Assembly (NCBI GenBank): GCA_012295275.1
Contig: CM022670.1
Span: forward strand, 4,239,264 to 4,303,263
Direction: 5' to 3'
Length of the DNA: 64,000 nt
Source: Chrysomallon squamiferum
Taxonomy: Eukaryota; Mollusca; Gastropoda; Neomphalida; Peltospiridae
Under the pieces are notes generated by a model. It had not been told where the DNA came from, did not search any database, and was given only the letters and a program-made list of their open reading frames with translations. Shown one piece after another: positions 37,100 through 48,559 of the stretch. The stretch's first letter is position 1. Each line of letters begins with the position of its first letter. Made by a program: the position numbers and the translations under genes.

Positions 37100-37385
37100 A
37101 ATTAAAAAAAAAAAAAAAGAAATGATACAGAAAGTGTGGGAAGATGAGCGTGAGAGATACAAAAAGAAACATCTTAAGATGCATAGATACGGATAAACTG
37201 ATGCAGATGCGTGGGCGTGCATTTGTTTGTGTGTGTGAGAGTGACAGGGCGGAAAAGAGAGATAGAAAGAGTCTGAGTATCATAGGTAACGAGAGAGAAA
37301 TGATGATGACAAAGAAAGAGAGACAGAGAAAAGTAAGCATGAAAAACAGTAGAGGCCTTCAGAAAGGGAGAGAGAAAGATGTTTA
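37100..37385. repeat. Degenerate purine-rich tract
   Basis: A run at 37104-37118, then GAGA/GAAAG-rich DNA on the + strand. It explains the opposing Ser/Leu/Phe frame. Confidence 0.65.
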
Positions 37386-37499
37386 AATTTTTATATCATC
37401 ATATGTTAAGCAACAATAACTATTTTGTGTTTGAAATCTGATATCAGATATTAAAGTGGTTCTAAAAAACGAATATAACATCTATTGGATTCTTTCTCA

Positions 37500-37670
37500 G
37501 TATGTTTGTGTTGTGCTTTCGAGGGTGTGTACGTGTGTGAGTCTATGTGTGTAAGCAAATATGTGCGTGGATGCATGTGTATGTGTGTGTGTTCGTCTCT
37601 TTGTGTGTATATGGACGTTCGTGTATGTATGCGTACGTGTGTGTTTGCGGGTGTATGCCTCTGCGTTCGA
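37500..37670. repeat. Degenerate GTGT/GTAT tract
   Basis: Irregular GT-rich sequence with ATG and GCG interruptions, giving a Cys/Val/Met-rich frame. A decayed GT/TATG array. Confidence 0.75.
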
Positions 37671-37734
37671 TACTGATATTTACGAAATCTGAAACATAAA
37701 AAAAAAATAATGACGTTTCACTCGATAACACGAA

Positions 37735-38015
37735 TAATCGTATTTCAAATTCAAACTTCCTTGTTTGCTAAACGACAGCTGCCATCTATAATCTGCGACT
37801 TCATTAACTGAGACAGGTCATCAAGTCTGCGTACAGTTTATGTGCAGTTTAAATCAAACAGCGACGGGAGATTTACAAGCGAATTGCGACATAACGGCTC
37901 AGCCATCTGCAAGTCTAATCTCTAATACAAACAAACGTCCCGCCGCGTTTACTGCTGTGTATGGAAGAACCAGTAACAAAGCTGATAATCTGCTAAAGAA
38001 ATGGAACAATCTAAA
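37735..38015. other. Unique, less AT-rich patch
   Basis: Repeat-free sequence. The 126-codon frame starting at 37840 has about 60 non-repetitive residues before turning into poly-Val from the AGT array; no family match recognised. Confidence 0.3.
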
Positions 38016-38019
38016 CTGT

Positions 38020-38228
38020 ATAGTAGTAGTAGTAGTAGTAGTAGAGGTCGTAGTCGTAATCGTAATCGTAGTAGTAGTAGTAGTACTAACAATAACAATA
38101 TTAACAAAAATATCAACTAGAACAATAATAATGACGTCAGTAATAATAATAATAACAACAGCAACAACAACATCAGCAACTACAACAGCAACAGTAGTAG
38201 TAGTAGTTATAATAAAATAAAAAATAAA
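38020..38228. repeat. AGT/AAC/AAT triplet mosaic
   Basis: AGT (38021-38082, with CGT variants), AAC/AAT (38084-38160), ACA, AGT and AAT. Contains TGACGTCA at 38132-38139. Confidence 0.9.
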
Positions 38229-38285
38229 TCATCGTTGTCTGATATCGATATCATTACTTTTTTTCTTTTTTCTTGAAATATGTTG

Positions 38286-38290
<5 letters not shown>

Positions 38291-38331
<41 letters not shown>
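38291..38331. repeat. (TA)n at the edge of inverted repeat B
   Basis: A TA tract of about 34 bp plus CACATATA. It marks the exact end of homology of copy B on the side facing copy A. Confidence 0.93.
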
Positions 38332-38332
<1 letters not shown>

Positions 38333-38680
38333 TTTCGACGTACAGAAAGTCTTTAAACATGTCATTTCAGTTAAAACGTCATTATCCTCGAATGCTCATA
38401 TTTAAAGCGTTGACATTCTGTCAGCATTAAAGCCAATAATTAACGAGATTATTATGTCTGCAGAGGCCAAGATAAACACAAAATGCCGCGTCACATTGGT
38501 GGAAATTACCACAGATTACATGGACGTACCGTATAAAATTAAGTAGATGAGCTTTTCTGTCGACAAATTATTATTATGACATTATAAAGGGTTTCTTTTC
38601 TTTTCTTTACTTGAATGGGTTTTTTTTGGTACTAGACCATCACGCAGTAATTAGATACGGACTGATTATTTGTTAGAGAG
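38332..38680 (-). repeat. Inverted duplication, copy B
   Basis: Reverse-complement partner of 31184-31537. The core (about 38332-38584) carries the same GTTAATTATTGGC homeodomain-like word, read here on the minus strand. The outer part (38585-38680) is strongly drifted, including AAAG runs where copy A has AAAC runs, yet both outer ends still share CAGTC-GT and TGATGGTCT. Beyond 38680 there is no further homology to the left side of copy A. Confidence 0.9.
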
Positions 38681-38839
38681 CTTTTTATCGGGGAAAACAA
38701 GAAAAAGAAGAAGAAAAAAAGTAATTTAAAATCCTGACAGTTGTAATTGCTTATGCAAACTATTTTCCATACTGCAAGAGAGAAAGAAGAATATTTAATT
38801 TAATTTTATTTAATTTTATTTTTTCGAAGAAGAAATTAT

Positions 38840-39045
38840 GTTTGTTATTATTATTAGTAGTAGTGGCAGTGGTAGTAATAATAGTAGTCACAGTGATAGT
38901 AGTAGCTGTATAGAGTAATAGTAATATATCTATCGATACGTCTTTCTGTCTATCCCTCTATCCCTCTATCTATCTATCTATCTGTTTGTCTATCTGTTTG
39001 CCTGTCTGTCTGCCTGACTATTTATCTATCTATCTATTATAATGC
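38840..39045. repeat. AGT triplets and TATC/TGTC tetranucleotides
   Basis: ATT/AGT triplets (38848-38925), then TATC and TGTC units (38945-39037), degenerate. Confidence 0.85.
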
Positions 39046-39349
39046 TATTTTAACTGTTATTATTTTTCAAATTAGCCTGTATTTTCCAGTTTAGAGATAT
39101 AAAAACATATTACTAATCTTCGTGAATTTATTGAAGGAAGACGGTTCCAGGACACGATCCTTGTTCTCGCCAGACGTGATCGATTTTTCAACTGTGTGTA
39201 TCTGAAATCCGTTTTGCGTTATAACTACTTAGCCACATTTACACTTGACCAAACAACGTATGCCTGTGAGCAGATGATCAAGGAAGTAATTATCTTCGTA
39301 GATTCAGAACAGATGTTGGAAATCTTCGTACAAATTCGTACAAATTATA

Positions 39350-39501
39350 TACCTTCTTCTTCTTTTTCTTCTTCTTTTTCTTTTTACTATTACTACTACT
39401 ACTACTACTACTATTACTATTACTACTACTACCACTACTACTACTACTATTAATACTACAATTACTACAACTACTAAAACTATTACTGTAACTATTATTT
39501 A

Positions 39502-39535
<34 letters not shown>
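39350..39535. repeat. TTC/ACT/ATT triplets
   Basis: TTC (39354-39385), ACT/ATT (39386-39500), ATT (39508-39534). The poly-Tyr end of the frame at 39196-39453 comes from the ACT block. Confidence 0.9.
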
Positions 39536-39539
39536 TTAT

Positions 39540-40440
39540 CACAATTACAATAATGAAAGGAAGAAAATGGCGGGGTTCATTTAATTAGCATAGACTTATT
39601 AATTATTTTATACTTTATTATTAAGAAAGACTGGTTGTCAGGTACTACTGAATTAAGAAATCGGAAGAAAGTAAAATGCATTTAGATAACGTGTCAATAG
39701 CACAAAAGGTTCACTTTAAAACAATAATCATATATTATTTTAATAACGGCCACTTTATTATAAAGAAAATAGTGCGTGCTGATTTCTGTGGTACCGGATA
39801 TCTTAAAACCCTTTAAATATGATTAACCAATAAGGAGAAAATTCTGTTGCAGTCTGTTAGCAGTTTCTGTGAAAAAAAAACACACCTCAAAAACAAAACA
39901 AAACAAAACAAATCCTTTGATACCACGTAACACAATAAAGGGTCTTCAATCAAATATCACTTTTTGAAAATTTCATTAAATAAACGGTTTTAACGTCAGA
40001 ACGATCTGTATGTTGTCTTTGATAACAGTATCGCATAACAACATTAAAATGTCTTACAATCAGGTTTTTGCTCCAACGTTTTTCTGTTTGTTTGCAAACC
40101 CGGGCGGACCAATACTGCGAAAATACATTAGAGTAATTCGTTATCATTTATCACCGATTTGACACGTAAAATACCACTAAATGCACAAATACTGCAGGCT
40201 GCAAGAACAACAATAAAGCTAAATACAGTTAAAAAAAAAGAAAAAAAAAAGTAAATTTAATAAGGCTCAAACAAATAAATTGTTTTGCGCACCTTTTCGT
40301 TTCAACAAATACATTTAAAACCTTAAGTAATTTGTGAAAAAAAATTCACACCCACAGTAACACACACACTTTGATAACGACATACCGTTGCATATTCAGG
40401 TTTAATAAGGACTAAAGAAAGTGTTTTAAGTGTTTGCGAT
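39540..40440. other. Unique AT-rich stretch
   Basis: Only short A runs and CAAAA units (39890-39912). No gene or RNA recognised; the 65-codon frame at 39950-40147 is unassigned. Confidence 0.5.
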
Positions 40441-40449
40441 AGGGAAAAC

Positions 40450-40510
40450 AATTATTATTGTTATTATTATTATTATTATTGTTGTTGTTGTTGTTGTTGT
40501 TGTTATTGTG
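40450..40510. repeat. (ATT)n/(GTT)n
   Basis: ATT units turn into GTT units and back into mixed triplets. Confidence 0.9.
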
Positions 40511-40879
40511 GTTGTTATTGTAATGGTTTTTAATGCCATAAAATACATAAAAACAACAACACATATTAAATAATTATGGCTATTGTTGCTACTTTTTATG
40601 CACTAAACAAACAACAGTGTTGCATGTATGCATGGAATAAATAAAACTGTAATTATTAAAGTTTAAAAAGAATTGAAAATCGAGCTTTTTACGAAATTAA
40701 AAAAGCCATTTTCAAAACAGAAATCGCATGATCATGCACAATTAAAGTTTGTTTTTGTTTAAAGACGTAACTACATTATACTGATAATTTTCTCAACATC
40801 GATATCAAATACTTAGATACACAGTCATCAGAGAATAAATACCCTCTCTATAATCCTATAGTAGCAACGCAGCACCTTC

Positions 40880-40990
40880 CTGTAGGTGCATTCAAAGACT
40901 GAAGATTATTTTTGAGCAATGGCCGGAACGAGAAAACGTCCAGTGGGCGGCTAATGAGATTTGATCCAGCACGATCCTAGCAGTTATAAA
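40880..40990 (-). repeat. Fragment of molluscan tRNA-derived SINE
   Basis: GGCCGGAACGAGAAAA followed by CCAGTGGGCG and then GATCCAGCACGATCCTAG (40921-40980) matches, from memory, the body and B-box end of a tRNA-derived SINE widespread in mollusc genomes, read in reverse. It appears 5'- and 3'-truncated. It is the same SINE type and orientation as the copy at 60.9 kb, preserving a different part. Confidence 0.5.
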
Positions 40991-41269
40991 TAATTTTGCT
41001 GACTATAACAATATTTGTCTCTTGTGAATTTGATCAAGAACTAAAAGACATTGATTGAACTGTGTGCACACACAGACAAGAACTCTCGTGTCAGCGTAGG
41101 AGAGCAGAGTGATATTAGTTTTTACTCGTTCCAAAGATTCGCGAGTTTTCGAGCCAGTGGTGAAGATATTAAATAATGAATCTGGAACCCTGTGGATTAC
41201 AGTCTTCTGAATTTGCGCAAGAGGCCATATTTTCAAGACGAATGATTCAAATAGGAAAAAGCTCTGTGT

Positions 41270-41320
41270 AAACTCAATACAGAAACGAATCTATATTATT
41301 ATTATTATTATTATTACAGA
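41270..41320. repeat. (ATT)n short array
   Basis: Seven ATT units in unique sequence. The 40990-41270 stretch is unique and less AT-rich; its 77-codon minus frame (41003-41236) is unassigned. Confidence 0.85.
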
Positions 41321-41484
41321 GAGGTTGTTTGATTTCATATGTTTGCGCAGTCAGTATTAACAAGTATTTTAACTGTAATAGTATTGGCGGCATGTTTTTT
41401 ATTTATAAGTAATAATGGATAATTAGATTGCTCACATTGTAATCTACTTTAAACACTGAACAGTTGTGTGAGATACTGGGTTTA

Positions 41485-41487
41485 AAA

Positions 41488-41528
<41 letters not shown>

Positions 41529-41795
41529 CAACAGCAACAACAATAACAATAATAAAAATAACAACAGCAACAACAACAACAATAATAATAATAACAATAA
41601 TAACAGCAACAACAACAACAATAATAATAATAACAATAAGAAAATAATATTAATAATATTAATATTAATATTATTATTTTTGTTGCTGTTGTTGTTATTG
41701 TCATTGTTATTGTTATTATTATTATTACTATTTCTATTATTATTATTATTATTATTATTATCGATATTGTTATTTTTATCTTTGTTGTTGTTGAT
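41485..41795. repeat. Palindromic AAT/AAC ... GTT/ATT triplet block
   Basis: AAT and AAC units (41485-41640) are followed by an AT-only centre (41641-41677) and then the complementary GTT/ATT units (41678-41770). The two arms can pair, giving an imperfect stem of 60 bp or more. Frames are poly-Asn on the left of each strand and poly-Leu/Ile on the right, mirroring the palindrome. Confidence 0.9.
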
Positions 41796-42345
41796 GCCAT
41801 GGATTATATGTTGTTTATGTATTTTCCTGTACACAGTTATATAAGACAATAAAACTATTTTCTGTCCTGTGAGTAAAGAAAATGACTGAACAAACTGATT
41901 TCTCCTCAGTGACAGTCACCTGATCATTAGAAAATAAATATTTTAATTTAATTAACAACCTCTTATCATACACAGGAACACAAACCACATAAAGAATAAC
42001 GAAAACGGTTAACAGTTGTAGAGCCATAGCTAGAACGGAAAATGCTTCAGTAAACTAATTCAGTACAGTCGATCCTGCCATTCGTCTAGGTTGGAGAAAC
42101 CATCTTTATATGACCTCGCTTATAAACATCAGCTTGTTATGATTGGACATATTCGCGTCGTTGTTTACCCCAAAATATCATAGCTAACCAAATAACCTTA
42201 ATTAGTTCATTGTAGTTATGTTTACTTGGTTAGCAATTCATCATCCCCTTCATAATTATGCTGTCAAAACATTTACTACGTGCCTAGCAAATGATGACTG
42301 TACTTGGCGCCGAGTACAGCCTGGCGTGTTTTTCATGTGAAGTGA

Positions 42346-42434
42346 AACGTATACAGTCATCAAAGACGTATACAAACACTATCACCACAGCAACGTATAC
42401 AGTCATCAAAGACGTATACAAACACTATCACCAC
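42346..42434 (+). repeat. 46-bp tandem duplication
   Basis: AACGTATACAGTCATCAAAG starts at 42346 and again at 42392. The two 46-bp units are identical over their whole shared length, with the second missing its last few bases. ACGTATAC occurs twice in each unit. Sequence identity implies a recent event. 41800-42345 and 42435-43015 are unique. Confidence 0.95.
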
Positions 42435-43017
42435 CGCTCTGTCTTAGAGAGCTATGGAGACCTTATGTCAGATTGCTGTATCAGTACTGAGTTTAGGTTT
42501 TATACGTATATAAATGGGTTACATGTATGTGGAGGGTTAGATAGGTAGATTTATATATATGTATGTATAATATATACTGTTGATGCATACTTATCTACCT
42601 ACTTACATGCATAACGTAATGAAACCAGTGCTTTGCCAGTTTTGTAAATATCTGTGATGAGAACTGAAACGTATGTAATTAAACCGTCTCTTTAACTTTT
42701 AACTGTTCTGATTTATGTCCAGAATATTGCATGATTCCAAATGTGGAGGGTATTAACTTGATCAGAAAGAAACAGCGGAAGAAAACGATTGCTGTACTAT
42801 TATGACATTTCCTTTGATTTAGAGAGCTTTACTGTTCTGGGTTTAAGACCAATTTGTTACTTGAATAATTTGGATTTATATCTATTTTCACATGAATCAT
42901 TTCCTCGTAAAACGATCAAATAAAAAAATAAAAAAACCAAACATTTAGTGACATTCAAAATGTTTTAAAGTAGAACAGTACTTTTGGCAATCTCGCTAAA
43001 TGGAAATTTCACGGAGA

Positions 43018-43019
<2 letters not shown>

Positions 43020-43049
<30 letters not shown>
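43020..43049. repeat. Poly-T
   Basis: About 29 T in unique AT-rich sequence. Confidence 0.95.
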
Positions 43050-43313
43050 GTGCAAATTATTAAATTCCTAAGTTACTTAAGCGAGAATAAAAAGCTCTAA
43101 TAGTTGTTTTAGTTACCTTGTATTGATTTTAAATAACTAGATAGTCTAGCTCGAACACAGGGCATCTTGATCTAGAGTAAAATCCAGTTAGACTGACACC
43201 AGGGAATTTTACTGAAATAAATGAGTCAAAGTACTGTTTAAGAGAGTATATCGAGGAATAATTTGATGTGAAACATTTAAATTAATTCTGTTCTGTAGAT
43301 GAGTTTTCTGGAG

Positions 43314-43490
43314 AAAAAAAAACCACAAAAAAAAAAACCAAAAAAAAAAAACCACCAAAAAAACAACAAAAAAACAACAAAACACTTTAAATTATCACGT
43401 TGTGATCTTTTAGACAAGTAGCGGATTCTTAGCGCAGATTGTTTTCTGAGATCTTCTCTGGTGTTGTTGTTGTTGTTGTTGTTGTTGCAG
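43314..43490. repeat. A-rich AAAC tract and (GTT)n
   Basis: A runs broken by CC/CAA (43314-43383), then GTT x9 at 43462-43488. Confidence 0.88.
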
Positions 43491-44655
43491 TGTTGTAGTA
43501 CTGCCTCCTTGCAATTAATTCCTTAAATATCATGTAAGAGAAAGATAAGGACAGAAGGTTAGACAAACAGCCAGACAGACAATCAAACAGAGATTCTCGA
43601 CGTCTTTGAAATATTCAAGACAAAAATAATTACTTTCTTCAGCAACAACGCGGGGGACAGCGGTGCAGACCATCCGTTATTGTCTTACTCAGATGTTAGC
43701 AATAATTCCAGAGATTATTACTTTTAGGAAAACCTTGGAAAGAAAAAAAGGATGACGTTTTCCAGAACTGTGCTATCCTAGCCTTTGCATCTAAAGCCAG
43801 TATCTTTTGTTATCGGACCACCAATATCGGAAACTTCTCCAGAGGACTTCAGCCAAGACGTAACTGAGCGTTGAAAAATCCTTACTGTTTGCTCGTTGAT
43901 AACAGAATTCCAAAGCCGGTAAAGACAGACATTTCAGAGTTATAAGCTTTTTATCTCCGACTCTGACAGTTCTCATTAAAAGAGAAATGCGAAGAGAAGG
44001 CAAACTGTTTTCCATCACCATAAGAACTGCATTAGACTAAGAAATATGGACAAAGAAAAATTAAATTTTCATGACCAAAATAAATACTTGTTGTATGCAA
44101 ATTATATTTCTTCAACACGCTCGAGTTGTATCAGTTTATCATATAAGGCTGTCATGCTTGTTTCATTTTATTAAGGCAATAATTTTGGAACGGAGAGAAT
44201 GACTTGTCTTCAGCGAAAGAAATATGGACGTGGCATAAGTTATATATCAGTAATAAAATGAAACCCAAACTCCATATACCTAATATTCCTTCTCCATAAA
44301 AAGTGATATGTAATAAAAAAAATAAAAAAGTGAAAGAAATATGCTGAGCGCGCGGCTAAGAGGACAGATGGATTACTGACAAATTACATTTCATTAATAA
44401 AAGAAAGATATTGCAAGCAAATTACATTTTATAAGAAACTCAATCTGCGTAATGTTCCCAAACGTTCGATTTATGAGATGAAGTTAGAGATGTGTCAGTG
44501 CGTTTGGAATGAATCTGTTACTTTGGTCTTAAACTGGTACCTTACGTCTCTTCCACAGCGGAATAAATATTACATTACCTTACACTATATGAATATCTAA
44601 CCGCCTTCTGATAAATAAAGTTGTGTTTGTAAATGCCAGTGTATATGTGTGCATC
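43491..44655. other. Unique stretch, nothing recognised
   Basis: About 1.1 kb of moderate complexity with no notable repeat. A 76-codon minus frame (43791-44021) lacks any recognised domain. Possible but unsupported regulatory sequence around 43640-44030. Confidence 0.4.
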
Positions 44656-44885
44656 TATAAAAAAAAAAAAAAAAATAATAATAATAATAAAATAATAATA
44701 ATAATAATAACTGTTATTATTGTTGTTGTTGTTGTTGTTGTTATTATTATTATTATTTTTAGAGAGGTTTAGGGTTCCACTATTAAAAGATAAAAGAGAT
44801 GTAAGGATAAACAGACAATAAAACAGTCGACGCAAAAACAGAACTCTTTTTATTATTATTATTATTATTATTTTTTTTTTTTCTT
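44656..44885. repeat. AAT/GTT/ATT block with self-complementary arms
   Basis: A run and AAT (44659-44710), then ATT/GTT (44711-44757), unique 44760-44845, then ATT and T run (44846-44882). AAT and ATT arms are adjacent and can pair. Confidence 0.9.
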
Positions 44886-44899
44886 CAGAAGTCGTCAAC

Positions 44900-45140
44900 A
44901 CATGCCACCATCACTTGCATATCAGAATTGCAGGAAATTTTCGCCTCGGGCCCAGGAAATAAACTGGGAATTTTCCAGATTGAATTTAATCAGGCCAAAA
45001 AGTCCGGTTTTCATATTTCTGCACTGGAACGAATGGTTTCCATGACTATTGATGAAAAACGAACTCTCGAGTACGTACAATGTGGTTACAGGCAATATTT
45101 CACTTCCAGCACATTAAATAACCGAGTTAGTTAACGCCGT
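44900..45140. other. Complex non-coding island
   Basis: About 240 bp without repeats and less AT-rich. The 68-codon frame at 44928-45134 reads through it without any recognised domain. CACTGGAACGAATGG near 45022 weakly recalls the SINE body seen at 40.9 kb. Confidence 0.3.
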
Positions 45141-45244
45141 CACAGACTGAAGTTTTTACTCGCCTTTAAATTTTTGATGCTGGTAATAAAAGCTGTTTGT
45201 TCTGACACTGAACAACGTTACTGTATGAAATAAATATTTTTAAT

Positions 45245-45365
45245 GCGTGTGTGTGTGTTTGTGTGTTGTGTTTGTGTGCGCGCGTGTGTGCTAATTTTAC
45301 AACAAAGAACAGTTTTATTATATGTATGTGTGTATGTATATATGTATATGTGTACATTGTGTTTG
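45245..45365. repeat. GT-rich and TATG tract
   Basis: GTGT with GCGCGC (45245-45290), then TATG/TATA (45319-45350). Degenerate. Confidence 0.85.
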
Positions 45366-45593
45366 TACGTCTGTACATCATTTCTTTCGTCCACAGCTGG
45401 ACTAAAAGTTCAAAGTAGAAGTCACCTTCTGTAATTAATAACTGTATTTAATAATACACGAAATACGCTACATCGTGTTCAGCAGCAGAGATTCACAATA
45501 CCACCAAGTATTTAACATCTAAGCTGTTTTATCACCGGAATTTACGTGTGATATTAACTGATAACATCTAAAAGCCGGATATGATATTTATAA

Positions 45594-45846
45594 AATAAAA
45601 AAAAAAAAAAAAAAAATAAAACATAAAAAATACATATTGATCCCAAGGGCGGCAGCTGACCATTTATTTCTAATCTGTGGGCAGCTAATGACGTATAAAC
45701 GTAAATGTTACATAGAAAACAAGCCTTTATGGCTTCTGTCACGCTAGTTCTTCTGTTCGGCTGGAAAAGAATATCCAGTCCAATTCGTACTGGTTAGCGA
45801 TTAAACAAAAAAAAAAAAAAAAAAAAAAAGAAAGAAAGAAAAAAGG
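45594..45846. repeat. Two poly-A tracts
   Basis: A runs at about 45599-45616 and 45808-45829, the second ending in GAAA units. GGCTGGAAAAGAATATCCAG between them (45761-45780) weakly recalls the SINE body. Confidence 0.8.
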
Positions 45847-45994
45847 CCTTTGCTGTCTGTAATTTTTCACGTTCTCGTTTTGTTAAAAAATGTGTCTGTT
45901 AAGTCAAAAATTGATTTGATCTTGTCATGATGAATTATGTTCATTGTTTATTATCCTTGGACACGTTAATGACGTAATGGTTACGGTATGTAAC

Positions 45995-46235
45995 GTAATA
46001 TTAATAATAATAATATGATATGCTATGCTGCTGCTGCTGTTGATAATGATGATGATGACGATAACGATCGTAGTAAAGTTATGTTGAAGGCGACGGTGAT
46101 AATCATGATTATAATAATAACATTGTTACAGATATAATAATAATGACAATGATGGTTACACTAACTATGATTTGATGATGACGACGTTAATGGTGATGAT
46201 GGCGATGTGTTGATGATCATCATCATCATTTAGAC
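45995..46235. repeat. Degenerate AAT/GAT/GCT triplets
   Basis: Short triplet runs (AAT, GCT, GAT, GAC, ATC) over about 240 bp, more decayed than most other triplet blocks here. Confidence 0.8.
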
Positions 46236-46399
46236 TGTACTTCTGAAATTTTTTTTACATCTAACCTGTTTCTTTTATTACTAAATATAATTGATGGTCA
46301 TGAACAAAAATCACTAATGTCGTGTTCTTCACAGAATTCTGAATTCTTCTGATCCATCCCATTTCAGAAAAAAAAAAAATGTTTTAATACCATGTATGT

Positions 46400-46640
46400 T
46401 GCCGTGATTTATTGTTGACAAAACATTCTTGCCAGAACAGAATGTTGTTTCCCATGGTCTTTGTTTTAATCAATATGATAGCCGCGCCGATGATAACAGT
46501 GCTGACCGTACCTGTAACACGTTCATCATTAACAAAAGAACTGGATTCCTTTTAAAGGTGCACATAAAGACTATGGGACTGGAACGGTCATCATCTTTCT
46601 TTCCGTCAGATGCAGCTAATCAGCTGCAATTTTAGCTGAA
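46400..46640. other. Complex non-coding patch
   Basis: Repeat-free and less AT-rich, with a 68-codon unassigned frame (46429-46635). Possible regulatory sequence by composition only. Confidence 0.25.
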
Positions 46641-46684
46641 ACATCATTAACTTATTTTACAGTACCAATTCGTAAAACTATTTT

Positions 46685-46809
<125 letters not shown>

Positions 46810-47379
46810 ATTTCTAAGTACTACTTGTAGTTGTATCTGACTCAAAGGCTGCCACTTGCCGTCATAAAGAACATTACCTTACACCTGCAGATCAGTTCAC
46901 TTCTAACTGATGCAGATGCAGTCAGTTTGTTTACATTATAGTGCTTAACATCTCTCAGACACTTCAAAACCAGAAAAAAACATTTTTTTGAAAATATTTC
47001 AAACCTGCAAATATTCATCTCCATTTCATTTATATTTTATTTTACGACATATTCATCGAAACACGGTCGTTAATACAATATGAAATGGTAAAAACATTTC
47101 CAAAGAAAGAAAAAAAAAATGTCTGCTGAGAAAGTTTTGCGTAAAATCACTGTATATTTATTAAAATATTAAATTTTATGCTGTATGTATCGAATCGTAA
47201 TTTGATTTATTACTTCCTTTGCCGATTATTAACATTTATGAGATCCTGAAAAATGTCTTTGATGGTTCGTGTGCAAGAAGAAAAAAAAAGATCTAGTTAT
47301 AATTCACTTACAGGCTTCAGCTTGAAAATGTACAGTGTACTGAAAGCGAAATTACTGTTAGTTGGTAGCTGTGGTATTA

Positions 47380-47555
47380 ACAGCAGCAGTGATAACAGAG
47401 GTAGTAGTAGTAGTAGTAATAGTAGTAATAGTAGCAGTAGTAGTAGTACTAGTAATAATAGTAGTAGTAGTAGTAGTAATAGTAGTAGATGTGTTTATTG
47501 TTGTAGTAAAAGTATTCGTAGCTCTAGCTGTTGCTGTAATAAAACGGTAACAGAT
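47380..47555. repeat. (AGT)n/(AGC)n triplet block
   Basis: AGC then AGT with AAT variants. Poly-Ser and poly-Val frames are artefacts. Confidence 0.93.
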
Positions 47556-47594
47556 TAAAACAGCATTTTAGAAACTTTGTAACTGTAGCACGTA

Positions 47595-47675
47595 CATATA
47601 TATGTACACTTACAGATGTACAAACAGATACACAAACATATATAGAGATATGTGTGGATGTTGTATGTATGTGTG

Positions 47676-47709
<34 letters not shown>

Positions 47710-47715
47710 TGTGTT
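47595..47715. repeat. TATA/TATG and (GT)n
   Basis: Degenerate TATA/CAGATA (47597-47660), then TG (47676-47712). Confidence 0.93.
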
Positions 47716-47754
47716 CAAATTACTTCATCACAGTCTTTTTTTCTTTTGACCGCG

Positions 47755-47955
47755 TGTCGAAGTAATTCCCGGACGAGTATATGACAAAAATCCGTTGTCT
47801 GTTATGGGACCCGCCGAAGCATTAAATTATCGACCACGTTAATCAAACTGTCAGTGGCCGAGGACTTGCGTTAACGAACTCAGATTGTTTGAAGATTTAA
47901 TGAGGTTATAATTTATCTTCGAGCTTCTAATAACTAAACAATTTTTCGTTTTTTA
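47755..47955. other. Complex CpG-containing non-coding island
   Basis: About 200 bp with GGGACCCGCCGAAGC, GACCACGTTAATCAAACTG and ATTTAATGAGG; no open frame. Looks like the islands at 19.8 and 23.7 kb. Confidence 0.35.
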
Positions 47956-48239
47956 AGCAATCTTGGCTTCAATCATTCAGCTCAGACGTCTGGGGTATGT
48001 GTGTCAGGTGCAACTCAGGTGAATGAGTTCTTGTGGAGAACGAAAGAAGGAACAGCAAACGGAAGGAAGGACGGATGTTAGGGAAGGAGGAAGGAAGGAA
48101 AGTGTTTTTATCAATAACGATATTGTAGTGTATGTATATTGATCAGTGGATGTGTGTTATTAAAGTTGTGATAGTGTTGAAAGGAAAATGATGTTGTTTG
48201 TTTTTCTCTCCTTATTACTGGATAGATAATTACCTACAG

Positions 48240-48241
<2 letters not shown>

Positions 48242-48280
<39 letters not shown>
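48242..48280. repeat. (A)39
   Basis: The longest pure A run in the window. No retroposon body is recognisable upstream on either strand. Confidence 0.97.
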
Positions 48281-48282
<2 letters not shown>

Positions 48283-48359
48283 AAAGGGTCCCAAGTCGCA
48301 TGTTTTGAGGATAAAACAGTTTTCAAAACTGTTTCCAGTGATTGATCTGCAAACAGACA

Positions 48360-48479
<120 letters not shown>

Positions 48480-48559
48480 AAATACACAGAAACACATACA
48501 ATAATGCAGAAACCCATACACAAAACACTCACAAAACAGAAACACACACACATGCACAG

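Noticed and set aside
41403-41849. 148-residue Asn- then Leu-rich minus-strand frame
   Set aside because: Produced by the AAT/AAC and GTT/ATT triplet palindrome; the opposite strand gives the mirror image.
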